Under the pieces are notes generated by a model. It had not been told where the DNA came from, did no database searches, and worked only from the letters and a program-made list of their open reading frames with translations. Positions 1 to 10,306 of a stretch of DNA of 64,000 bases are shown here, one piece after another. Source of the stretch: Rutstroemia sp. NJR-2017a BVV2 (taxonomy: Eukaryota; Ascomycota; Leotiomycetes; Helotiales; Rutstroemiaceae); the NCBI GenBank assembly GCA_002946415.1, contig NJPS01000046.1, positions 1,488,001 to 1,552,000 of the forward strand, read 5' to 3'. Position 1 is the first letter of the stretch; every line of letters starts with the position of its first letter. The translations under genes and the position numbers were made by a program.

Positions 1-950
1 TTCCTGACCAATCGACAGCTCCCTGTTGTTGGTAACCTTGGTTAAATCCGGTAGGTTGCGCTACTTGAATTGGATCGTCATCGAATAGCGAATGCGCATT
101 TTGCTCCTCCAATTCGCGCCTACGCAACTCTTCCTCTTCTTGGCTGAGCTTAATGGCTTTGGCAAGGTCGTCATCATCAGGCTCTCCATGTCTGCTCTCG
201 CGCTTCTTTCGATCCTCTTCCTCCTGGAACTTGCTTGCCTCAAGAGCCAACCTGTACTCAGCATCTTCTTCATCGGCGCGCTGTGGACGATGTCGTCGGG
301 GTGGCTCTGCATGCGATGGTTCAGCAAAGTCATCAAGTCCTGTAACCCTGGATTTCCAGTTCTTTCGATCGGCTCGCTCGGTTCTAAGTCTGTCCTCGTC
401 CAATATTAAGGAAGTTAACTCCTTGGCGGATACTCGAACTACCAATAGAATTAGCAAAGTTCCACGTAATCTATTACGACAGCGCCGACCATTTTGACCA
501 ACATCCCTTCCGTCCTCGTCAATGTATTGGAATTCCCTCAATGTCTTAATGATGTAGAGATTTTTGCGTGCCCATGTTACCACCAATTCCGAACCCTCGT
601 GAAGGCAGTAGTCCAGTACTTTCAAGGCTTTCAAGACGTGTCTCCAATTCTTGCCCTTGTCGTTCAAACGTTTGTCTATCATGTCCATAATCTGGTAAAA
701 GGTCTCGGCTCTGGTGTCCGTTAGCATGTCATCGCTGTCGTTGCAGATGAAGCACGTACGAGTTGAAGGTCATTTGGGCTATCTCAGCCATATCTGAGCC
801 GGCCGGACCCCATGGATCATTGCTGGTAGCTGCAGGTCATCAGTGGAGAGTTCACAGCGACGGTAGATCAGCCATACCATTGCGAACCTTGATTTGGACA
901 GTGTTGTATCCTTTTGTGATGTTCTTGACGCTTCGCACGACTTTCGACAT
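1..950 (-). CDS. ent1: Epsin (ENTH-domain clathrin adaptor), 3'-partial
   Basis: Epsin of the Ent1/Ent2 family, an endocytic adaptor that binds PtdIns(4,5)P2, clathrin and ubiquitinated cargo at the plasma membrane. Exons on the minus strand: 950-878, 829-760, 710-490 and 438 to the window edge; the gene runs off the left end. The N-terminus MSKVVRSVKNITKGYN is the lipid-binding helix 0 of the ENTH fold, followed by ATSNDPWGP, KGKNWRHVLKALKVLDYCLH and the NLYIIKTLREFQY block. After the ENTH domain come two ubiquitin-interacting motifs (EYRLALEASK; DLAKAIKLSQEEE). The tail, with NPF/clathrin boxes expected in the family, lies outside the window. Intron 2 has a CTAAC branch site; intron 3 (489-439) has an unusual GTCGGC donor. 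Family assignment is secure; choosing between Ent1 and Ent2 is not possible because most Pezizomycotina carry one such gene. Confidence 0.93.
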
Positions 951-2203
951 GATTGCGGCTTTATCTCTCCTGAGTCCGGGACCGAAGGACTGGCGACGAC
1001 AGATATGCGATCGTGATATTCAGTAGCTCTCCAGCCACAATGCGACGACGAAGTAGGCCCGTCGTTGTTCACGCTAATGTGGTTGATTCAAAATGGCAGA
1101 TGACAGGAACTGGTAAGGTATGTTCGGTATGTTAAGTTGATCGCTTGGTAGGTTCCGGGTGCTAGAACGAGAGAGTAGGCTATGTCCGTTGGGCCCCGCA
1201 ATGCCAATGTACGATGTCGATACGTACTTTCGTACGAGTAGGTAGAAGGTAATTCTTGCAGTCCTTTTGAAGATTTCTTTGTAGTGAGAATGGGAATGAG
1301 AATGACCTTGCGAAGCGTTCACGAAGTTTCAAAATAATGGTGTGGAATTAAGCATATTATTCTCTTATGCGGTATGCGACAATTAAAATCAAGTGGCTAA
1401 AAGTTGGGAGTAATAATAGATAGGGAACGTTAAGTTATTGGGAGTTTCCATGCAGTATTATGACGATTAGCGGCCGTGAACTATCGACCCTGTTGGCTTC
1501 TTGCTTCGAATTCGTCCTTTCCCTTGCAAAGAAATATTCCTTCACAGTCCCGGATGCTCATTGATTGCTCACTGATTTTCTTCATAATCAGCGACGAATA
1601 ATTGAAATCAACATGACTCGAGAAGTATCTTTGCGGTCACTCACTGTTGCGCAGAATATGGTTATGTAACCAGGAGAGCAAGCAGGATTGGCTGATTCAC
1701 TTCTCTGTCACTATTTCATTTATTTTCATCTGCACCTGCACCTGCAATGACCTCGGGAGGCCTGGAAGTACAGTCATCATGTGATGCAGCTCTCATTCAG
1801 GTACATCTAAGTTATAATTGGGTTATACGGAGCAGTTGGGCGACGGTCGGGTTTCCCAAGTATTGCACTGGGTCCGTATTCTATCGACTCTTCCACAGAA
1901 ACGAGTAGTCTCACAGTAGTGCGAAGATAGGCCTTCCCCATATTTTTGGATCCGCGGAACCAAATTCAGTTGTCTCAAGCCGAACTGTATCTAGCTCTCC
2001 TTTTAACCCTTTTCAAAAAATAGCAACAGGACTCGCAAAAGGGTTCTTCAAGGCCCGGAGAGTACAGTATAATTCCTGCATTGGCGGATATTCTGTTGCT
2101 GAGTATTGACTTATAAATACCTCTTGGCTAGGTTCGGATAGCGATCCTGTCCACGGTCTCATAGAACCTCGAGCCAGCTCTTAAAGGATGTGTTGATGGT
2201 CCA
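951..2203. other. Intergenic: epsin upstream region and EngB downstream region
   Basis: No convincing gene. The stretch holds the 5' flank of the epsin gene and the 3' flank of the GTPase gene (both on the minus strand). A short TGCACC run lies at 1731-1746. The open frames present lack domain-like sequence and splice context. Confidence 0.6.
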
Positions 2204-3193
2204 TCATGAGCCTGCTTTGTTTGGTCTGCCTTGCATGCTGAAGATTTCTTCATGGGGAACGATCTCGACTGCAGGTGCGAGCTTGACTTCCGGTTGGAAA
2301 TGCAAACCTGCAGCTCGAAGCATAGCAAATCTGACAGCGCCAATTCCCAAATTTCTGCCATAAAAACCTGGCTCTGAGCTACACGATATTATCTCTCCAG
2401 CTAAGTGGCCCTCATCAAGCTCTGGATCTTCTTGCAGCATACTTTTTGTAGACTCCAGGATCTTGTCTAGATGATCGAGACGGTGGCTGAACTCATGCCC
2501 GGATGGGGCCCTTTTCGCGCGTGAAGGTGCCAAGATCTTGTCGATTTTTGACAAAATCACCTGAAATGGAACCTTGTGCTCGTTGAACAACTGTATCATG
2601 GTAAGATCTGAACCTTTGGGCCCATGGTCTCCATCAACAAGTAAGAAAGCCCTCTTCAACTGCTTCCTTCTACCAAGATATTTGATAATTTCTACACCCC
2701 ATTCGGAGTGACCACCCTTTCCGTATCCCGGCATATCTAGAACCACCAAACGGTTGTTACTATTTTGCTCAGAGCCTCCAACTGCAAATGCATTCATAGT
2801 CCTTGTACGTCCCTTTTTCGAACTAGTATGCGCCATTTTAGCCCCTAGCAGAGCGTTCAAGATGGAAGATTTTCCAACATTGGATCGTCCTAGAAAACAG
2901 ACTTCAGGGCTGTCTCCGAATGCCATGGAGTGGAATTTGGGAGCGGACCATAAGAACTGTGGGCGCTCTCTTTCGAAAAATCGTTTGGCGTGCGACAGCT
3001 GGGCCTCTGTGGGAGGTAAGGTTTCCCAATGGTAGGAAAGCCTCGACGACAGGAAGTTGAAATGATTGGGCGCGGCTGAAGAATCATTGGCCGATGATGC
3101 CGCTGCGGTCAAGTGCCTGCTAGAAAGCTCCGCAACCTTGGGGCTGACATTTCTTGTATAAGAGGACGACCATCGGACTGAACCTTTAAACAT
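2204..3193 (-). CDS. EngB/YihA-type GTPase, probably mitochondrial (Mrx8-like)
   Basis: Single-exon 329-residue TrmE-Era-EngA-EngB-Septin class GTPase of the EngB (YsxC/YihA) branch. Bacterial EngB assists large-subunit ribosome assembly; the yeast relative Mrx8 acts in mitochondrial translation. Visible G motifs: P-loop GRSNVGKSS (102-110), the G2 threonine in KGRTRTMNAF, G3 DMPGYG (153-158), and a G4 variant SKID (215-218) in place of TKxD. About 90 residues precede the GTPase domain; they are rich in Ser, Arg and Ala with few acids, consistent with a mitochondrial presequence (inference). The gene is divergent from FMC1, with only 173 bp between start codons, so the two probably share a promoter. 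It is preceded on the same strand by nothing operon-like. The family is certain; the mitochondrial role is inferred from the N-terminus and orthology. Confidence 0.92.
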   Translation of the reverse strand: MFKGSVRWSSSYTRNVSPKVAELSSRHLTAAASSANDSSAAPNHFNFLSSRLSYHWETLPPTEAQLSHAKRFFERERPQFLWSAPKFHSMAFGDSPEVCFLGRSNVGKSSILNALLGAKMAHTSSKKGRTRTMNAFAVGGSEQNSNNRLVVLDMPGYGKGGHSEWGVEIIKYLGRRKQLKRAFLLVDGDHGPKGSDLTMIQLFNEHKVPFQVILSKIDKILAPSRAKRAPSGHEFSHRLDHLDKILESTKSMLQEDPELDEGHLAGEIISCSSEPGFYGRNLGIGAVRFAMLRAAGLHFQPEVKLAPAVEIVPHEEIFSMQGRPNKAGS

Positions 3194-3366
3194 TTGGAAA
3201 TTTGGTTTGGTCGATGGTGTAAGAAAAAATCGCTGGAAGTAAGAGGCGAGGCAAGGCTGAGGTTGAAGGCTACTTGGTGTCGGAGCTAATATGTTCCGAT
3301 TATCAATCTAGAGACGAGGTCATCAACTTTTCACATCAATCTTTCGACAGGTTCAAAAACAAGAAA
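3194..3366. promoter_or_regulatory. Short bidirectional promoter, EngB GTPase / FMC1
   Basis: 173 bp separate the divergent start codons of the EngB-like GTPase (minus) and FMC1 (plus). Both products are inferred to act in mitochondrial biogenesis. No TATA box is seen. In-frame codons upstream of the FMC1 ATG exist but only near-cognate starts open them. Confidence 0.5.
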
Positions 3367-3708
3367 ATGGCCTCTGCTACGCCTACAAAGTTACGGTCAC
3401 TGTATCGCGCGTTCCTTCGTGAACTTCCCCCACGCCCACATTCTCAGTATTATCGCTCGCCTCTACAACATCGGATTCGCGATACCATCGCTTCGGAGGC
3501 AAATACGCCTATAGAGCATGCAGAGCAGTTTCTACAATATGTTAAAGCACAGAGAGTATACGCGACTTTACTAGAGAGATACAACCCTGGGATGGAAATG
3601 GATGAAGAGGAAAGGGTCCGCTTGACTGCTAGAAGGGTTGGAATGGATCTGCCCGAGGAATTCTTAAACACTAGCGAGAAAGCAGGCAATGGTGGAAAGA
3701 ATCAATAA
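3367..3708 (+). CDS. fmc1: FMC1, mitochondrial F1-ATPase assembly factor (LYR family)
   Basis: 113-residue single-exon protein beginning MASATPTKLRSLYRAFLREL. The LYR tripeptide followed by a helix with Phe and Leu marks the LYR-motif (Complex1_LYR-like) superfamily. The later block KAQRVYATLLERYNPG, then MDEEERVRLTARRVGM, matches the conserved C-terminal part of ascomycete Fmc1. Fmc1 supports assembly of the F1 head of ATP synthase together with the chaperone Atp12, in the mitochondrial matrix. The ATG at 3367 sits in a good context (gaaaATGG). A longer frame opens at 3274 but has no ATG there, so it is not used. The length is typical of the family. It is head-to-head with the EngB-like GTPase. 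Confidence 0.88.
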   Translation: MASATPTKLRSLYRAFLRELPPRPHSQYYRSPLQHRIRDTIASEANTPIEHAEQFLQYVKAQRVYATLLERYNPGMEMDEEERVRLTARRVGMDLPEEFLNTSEKAGNGGKNQ

Positions 3709-5316
3709 TGCTGCGGTGGCAATACCAACAGTCTCCCGACACCGCAGTAGATTTGAGGGTGGATCGATTTTGCGTAGCCATCTGCAATTCGAGGTCGACA
3801 ATCGATGGTCGATGAAGTGCTCCCTCCGCCTTGATCGTTCGGAAATCTGATATCGGCCACCTTCTCGAATTCAACATGGCATGAGTGAGAAACTGGACGC
3901 AAAGTGCAGGTGCGGTGCGGAGAGGAGCCTTGGGATGGCAGTTCGTGTATATTAAGCAACGAATGGATGTGCGAAGGAACATATTGAAGGTCCGCAACGA
4001 GCGAGGCAACAGGGCGAGCTCTGACTTCATCGAATGAGGAATGATGTTATTTATACTTCAGCAACATACGTGAGCTGTTGCACATCCAAGCGGCAAAAGT
4101 CAGTGCGATTCAACTCTGAGCTAACTGTGCCGCTGGATTATGATAAATCTTGACTGATGGGAGTGTTCAAGAGGCTAGACACAGGACGGCCCCAAGTCAC
4201 AGTCGAACTGGCACGACTTGCCCACTCTAGAGTGCGATACAAACTTGAGTGTTCTTTTTGTGGTTGCCGATGGAGTCCCGCCCACAAAAGTGCCGTACTG
4301 GACGTTGGAAAACCAGTCCATCACATCTAAATACCGGCTTGCCCAGCAACCCAGGTCAATATCTTGTAGACTCAATTGGCCAATGCTCTGTCAATCCCCG
4401 AACGGCCCATGGAAGTTTGGACTTTCGTGACTTGAAAAGTTCTGATCGTTACTGGAGTAGAAGCTTAAGGTTAATCGGTGAAGATAATGATAAGACAGTG
4501 CGTGCTCTATATTTAGATTTTCTGGTGCCGCTCCACAAGGACCACAACCTCCAAAGCGGCCCGAGTGTAGGGATGCGTTCAAGCAGCACCGGTAAGTTTC
4601 ACTTGCCTTCCTGCCGGTGATACCGTCACTTTCCACATAGGATTTGCATAGATGGCGAATGGTGATGCTATAGATACATGCCTAGGCATAGTTGTATATT
4701 GCTGACTCTTTCATCGCATCTACTGTGCATACCGAGATGGACGTTCATGCCGCCCAGGCTGTCGACTTCCAAGATGCCCAGCAAAGCACGTACGGAATTG
4801 CGCATGAATTGTAAGCGCCGAGCGACTCCAAAGTAGATTAGCAAGTTATACCCATGTCCTCAGTGGGAGGAAGGAGCCCATCTGATTTGCCAGTCCTCGA
4901 ACAGGTGGATGGGAGCCATTATGCATATCAACCTCGAGTAATCCAATCGTGGGGGCATGCCATATTTGGGCCCTGAACACAGGTGGTGTAGTCTGGCTAC
5001 ACCACCTCCACCGCGTGTGAAGCACCACCTGAACTCTGGTACCCTGGACCATGCTCAAAAGCAGCTATCCTCGCCCCTTCTGTCGCATCCCACGGAGTCG
5101 ACCTAAGGGGTGACCCGATCATCTTCGAATTATTTTTACGATCTGGGAGATCTCATCTTATCTACAATCTTCGGTCCGGATGTGTTCAGAGGAGAATTCG
5201 TCGCCATAAGACGAAGGCCGGGACTCTCTTGCACTTCGAGTGCTGAGTGTTGATGAAGACTGTTGTTCTTCAGGTCTCTGGTGCTATTTATAGGACAGGT
5301 AGACCTCGACGCGACG
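3709..5316. other. Intergenic, FMC1 3' flank to the next plus-strand gene
   Basis: 1.6 kb without a supportable gene. Several 60-120 codon frames occur on both strands but show no domain, codon or splice support. The one notable element is a perfect inverted repeat at 4981-5007. The distal part is the promoter and 5' leader of the gene starting at 5317. Confidence 0.55.
4981..5007. repeat. Perfect 11-bp inverted repeat with 5-bp spacer
   Basis: AGGTGGTGTAG (4981-4991), spacer TCTGG, then CTACACCACCT (4997-5007). The two arms are exact reverse complements and do not extend further. It lies about 310 bp upstream of the start codon at 5317. A further CACCACCT occurs at about 5023-5030. It could be a palindromic regulator site or a hairpin in a leader transcript. 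Confidence 0.8.
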
Positions 5317-8300
5317 ATGCAGCCTCGTAGAGATCAAGGCGTGCGACGGAGGATGGAGTTGAATCCCCTCACAACATCTCTCCAGATCGCACCGGCGTCT
5401 CACCAAACTCCGATTTCTGGCAATTTGAGCGCTGTGTTTGGGTACAACCCCTCGCAATACCCTACACCATTAAGCTCTGTCCGGCAGTACAACCCCTCAC
5501 AATGGACGTCTTCACCCAGTGTGAGCGGAGGCTCAGACGGATCTCATCATTCTGCCAGACAGCCTCACGATCCAGAAGGTACTTGTTCCTAGTACTCTCC
5601 TTCCGAATGGTTCTCATTGGGCTGCGTTAGCGTTGATGTATGGGGAAATAGCTAACTCAGTAAAATAGTTGTTGTTCCAGCTCCACCACCGTACTCACCA
5701 CCTCGAAGTAACAGACCAGCAGGCGCCTCAGACGAGCCTGTGACTGCAGTTTCTTCTACGCCGCAGGTATATCGTTCATCTCCCGACACCCCTCATACTC
5801 CAGCACCGAGCACTCCACATCCAAATTATCCCCCTCCCCCAGGTAGTGGTCGGTCAAGAGCGGGGTCGAGTGATCGGCCCCATGGCATATTCAGCTTCTC
5901 GAGGAGATCAACGAACAATTCAGAGAATCCTAGAATGTCACCACCAGTGAATAGGGATCCCGTTCCACCAGTGCCGCCCATACCAAGAAGAGCTATGGAG
6001 CCAGTTCGCCCAGCAGAAGAACAGCCTCCTCCAATCAACATACAGCCGCCCGGTTCGCGTCGTGCCGCTTCTACTGGGGCTATTAACTCAAATTCTCCCG
6101 CACACTCGCGCGATCCGTCAACTACAAGATGGCAACCAGGCATGCCTTTGCCTCCTCCCCCACCTGGCCCCCCTCCGCCTCCAAGGTCACAAAGTATGAC
6201 GCGAACGATGGACGGTTTTACGTCTATAACTTCACCTACGCGGAGGCCTTTCCCGACGTCGTCGTTGGAGACGGTACCACCAACCCCGCTCTCGGCAACA
6301 GTTCCAGATGTAGAGTCAGCCGCAGTCCCAGCTCCATCGCCCGCGTCTAATTGGCCTGCAGAGAGTGGAGTTATGTTATCTCCTCGAAGAGGGCAGGCTA
6401 CCACTCCCGCACTTCATTTAGACACTTCGAGTGCCACTTCCAGCCCGGGACCTGATTCGGTGTCGGGATCAAGTTCCTCAAGTCTTGCGAGGTCACGAGC
6501 AGTAAGAGGGGAGAAATCCATACGTGAAAGAAGAAGTGAAAGCAGGCAAGGTCGGACCCCTTATCCTATGTCGGCGATCGAGCCCTCAAACAATCCTTGG
6601 GCGGAAGCTATCATTCCAAGTGACATTGTTGTACCTCTTGTAAGGCCACAGCCTATTCCCCGTGCTACTCCCAGGAGTGGGAGGTCTTCCAATGTTTCCG
6701 AAACGCCTCGATCCTCAAGCCTTGCGCATCACAACCTGATGACACCAGACCGGGCAATTGTGACTTCTACTGATTCTAGGGGCTCCACTCCGCGACCGGT
6801 AGCACCCACCCCTCCTTTCTCACCCGAGAGTATCAAATCGAGCACAGTAGAAAGATCACCAGCAGTCCCACCAAAATCACTTCCAACTCCTCCACCACAG
6901 CCAAGTGCCGCTCAAAAGTCTCATAATAGCAGGCCCCCTTCTTTAATCATTCCTCGTAACGATTCAACGGTTTTGCCTCCCTCTACTCCCTCAAGACCGG
7001 CAACAGGGAAATCTGTCTCGAGTCAAATGTCCCACTTAACACCTGGCGATGATTTTGCTCGCGCCGCTGCCGAGAGACATGAAATATTCGCACAGAGAGA
7101 GGCTAGTGCGACAACGGATACTGACAGAGTGCGAATCTTTGCAGAATTCATTGTTAACGAGTCTAGAATACGAAGAGATAGATATGCCTTGGCAATCGAT
7201 GCAATGGGGTCCGAGATTCTAGAACTGACACGCGATTTATTCCGGCCTAGTAATCGGCCACGCAGGGACTCGACGGTTTCAAGGGCTAGCGAATACACGC
7301 CCCAGTCGTCTGTAGAACCACGATCGCATAGAGGTTCATTGAATGGGGCTATCAAAGATAACGCACAGCAGCATCCGGAAACAAGATCTAGCTCAAGAGC
7401 TCCGTCAAGACCAGGATCGCGATCAAACTCGAGACCTGGATCCAGGTCTAATGACGCGGGTTCCTCTTCTCCATCATTCACACGATCAGAAAGACCGGAA
7501 ACGCAGTGGTGGTCGGGATATATGCCATCCTTGTCGCCAATTCCCAGTATGAGCGTTAGTGAAGCTTTAGACGGCGCCGATTCGAGAGGAAGACCAGCCA
7601 GCAGGTGGTGGGAAATGAGTCAGATTGGATCAGATGGAGTACCTTCGTCAAGGTTCGAAAGATCGAAACGAGAGTCCAAATATATGGGTATGCCAAAAGA
7701 GCTCCGGGAAGCTTTACAGTATGGCGAGGGAGATCAAGCTTCATCTCCCAAGTATCCATCTGGCGAGCCGGTCAATCCTGCACATCTCGGACCCAATGAA
7801 TATCCACAGGAAAAAGTTGGTCTTCATGAAGCAAATGAAGCATCCCCGATTTTTTACCCCGCCGCGCACTCGCCAGCCTACATTCCGCCGACGCCATTTA
7901 CGCCCAATCCCAATCATCTTGATGTGTCCCGACTAGTCACACTGCCTCCGCCATATCCTCGCCATTACCCAGCCGTGAACAATAATCATCCGGATCTCAC
8001 CACTATTAGAACGACTGTGCGTACCCTGAGTGATATCTCCGAAGTTACAGCTACAAAAGAACGTTTCCTGAGAGATAGTGCCAAATTGCAGGCCGACCAA
8101 GAAAGCGCTGTCAACAAGCGCCGTGCGTCCCTCCGCCTCCGCATTCAACGGGACATAGAGACAGGCTTAATCACCTACGCTGATGCCGCAGCACAGGAAG
8201 CCGAAGCCAAGACCGCCGAAGTGATCAAATCTAAGGAATCTGCCAAAGCTATCTTCGAGCTCTTCCAGTCTCAAGTTGTCCTTCCTGTTAATGATCTTCT

Positions 8301-9195
8301 CATGTCTCGAATCCAGTCAGCAACGGATCTTTTCGAGCAACTTCGTGGACAACTGTTCTCGGATTCACAGGACCAGAATCCCACATCTACTCAGGAGGAG
8401 GGTGACGAGCAACCTGAACTAATCGAAAAGCTAACTCTCTTGAAGTGGATTTTTGAAGCGCGCGAACAGCTCCATCGTGAAGTCTATGATCTTCTTTCCG
8501 ACCGCAACGATCGCTATGCCGAAATGATAATAACACCTTATCGGCTCGCCAACAACGTCGAAAAAGTCCATGGCGCAGAAGCCTTTTTCAAAGAAGACGC
8601 CATGAAACGCAAACAAGCCTTCGAGTCTGAAATTCTCAAGCGAACCGAAGAATTCATGGACATCGTCGAAGAAAACGTCGTCCGCGGCGTCGAAGTGCAA
8701 CTCGGCGCATTCTGGGACATTGCTCCATCTCTCTCGCGACTCATCGAACAGATCCCGGAAAATTTAAACGGCTTCATGATTCAGATCCCCAAAGACGAAT
8801 ATGATGAGAACCCGTCATATTTCGAGTTCCCCATGCAGTATTTGTACACGCTGCTGCAGCATACGGGGAAATCTACCTATCAGTTTATCGAGAGTCAGAC
8901 AAATCTACTGTGTTTGTTGCATGAAGCGAAGGTGGGTGTCACGGTGGCAAATTGTAGGTTGATGGCGACGCAGAGGGTGGCGCAGGGGGAGGAGAGAGAG
9001 GAGGTAGAGAAGGAGTTGGTGGCGGTTAGGGCGGAGGAAGAGGGGAGGTTGACGGATGATTTGAAGGGGAAGGTGGGAGTTGTGGAGGAGTTGTGGAGGA
9101 GCGGGTTGGGGAATGGGTTGGATAGTGTAAGGGGGAGGATCTTATCGTGGTTGAAAAGCGTAGGCGGGGAGTTGCCTGAAGACCACGAAGCTTGA
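5317..9195 (+). CDS. Large disordered Pro/Ser-rich protein with PPxY motif and helical C-terminus
   Basis: Two exons (5317-5578, 5669-9195), 1262 residues; the intron has donor GTACTT and a CTAAC branch. Not a family I can name. Residues about 1-780 are very rich in Pro, Ser, Arg and Thr with many PPxP runs (candidate SH3 ligands) and long basic-serine tracts. A PPPYSPP (PPxY-type) WW-domain ligand lies just after the exon junction. From about residue 450 there is a short helical stretch around DRVRIFAEFIVNESRIRRDR. The last 450 residues are folded-looking and strongly helical, with coiled-coil character. This split (disordered, many docking peptides, then a helical domain) fits a cytoskeletal, polarity or ubiquitin-ligase-adaptor scaffold, but that is only inference. 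An upstream in-frame region to 5263 lacks an ATG, so the start at 5317 is preferred. Confidence 0.8.
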
Positions 9196-10306
9196 GTGGA
9201 GAGGAGGGATAGAAGGAAATGGAAATGCGCGATATGAAATTTATGATATGCTAAGGATATGAGCCGTTTTTGAATGGGAAAATGGGGTTTTCAATGTAGA
9301 TATTCAGTTCTCTGGATCAGAAAAATGGAGTGGAGGACTTTTATTGGATTGAGATACCGTGGGGGATTAGGGAGTATACTGGGTAGCAAGCTATTTAGAT
9401 GGGGTCTTTTTTGTGGTTGTTGTCTTTCGATACCCCCTATTTTTGTCGAGGCTTTGGGACGCAGAATGGAAAATTTTATGTTCTCTTGTGACTTCTTTGG
9501 GTTCTATATACAAGATATTATGTGTCGCCATTAGTGAGGAATCAGCGAGGTTGTAGGCAAGTCTTGGAGGTTTATTCATAAGTGCAGAAGAGACGGAATA
9601 TCAGAGCAATGAATGAATGATATTCTCGCGATTAGGACATGACGCATGAAGACGAAGTGAAGTAATATAGTATGATAAAACGAGTGTGTATATTTAAAGA
9701 TTTACATGACTACCTAAGTATCTAAATATCTTTAATAGTACAGGTCTCAATCCATTGACCAATCCATCAGTCAATCAATCCGTCAATTTCCTTTCGCCCA
9801 AAAGAAAGTATATGAACTTGGGTGTGTGTTGAATATAAATCTCGTTTGTGTGTCGATCATGAAAGAGGAATGAAGTGGGTTTCCTATTTTTGGTTTCCTA
9901 ACTCCTTTGTCCCTTTTTATGTTCGTAACTTCGTGGAACCGGTTTGGTTAACTTGGGTGTTTGTGTTTCTTCCATATAGATGGGTGTAGAATTGTTCGGG
10001 AATGTCGATGGTAATGAGATCTCGTAATGCATGGTCATGATGTGGTTGTTAGTGTATATGGATAAAGATATTGCGTATGAAATAACTCTCGCATCATCCC
10101 CACACAAAGACTCTGGATAAATAAGCTTAGGAGCCGTTGTGTTGTGCCGTATCAAAACAATCAAAACCATCAGTCGTCGTCCCATCAGAAATAAAGAGTA
10201 ATCACCACCTCGTACTCCACCTCGCACCCTCCTTCGTCTGCACACACACCACATCATCATCCCCATCCCCACCCCACCACTCCCTCAACACCCCCTGCCT
10301 TAACCG
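9196..10306. other. Intergenic between convergent genes
   Basis: 3' flanks of two convergent genes. AT-rich, with a TCAATC-rich stretch around 9749-9790. A 124-codon minus-strand frame at 9898-10272 has no recognisable sequence and is not accepted. Confidence 0.55.

Noticed and set aside
5826..6404. 192-codon minus-strand frame rich in Gly
   Set aside because: Antisense shadow of the proline-rich exon of the plus-strand gene; Gly runs mirror CCN codons.
9898..10272. 124-codon minus frame in the 3' flank
   Set aside because: Low-complexity, no homology-like motifs; lies in a convergent 3' region.
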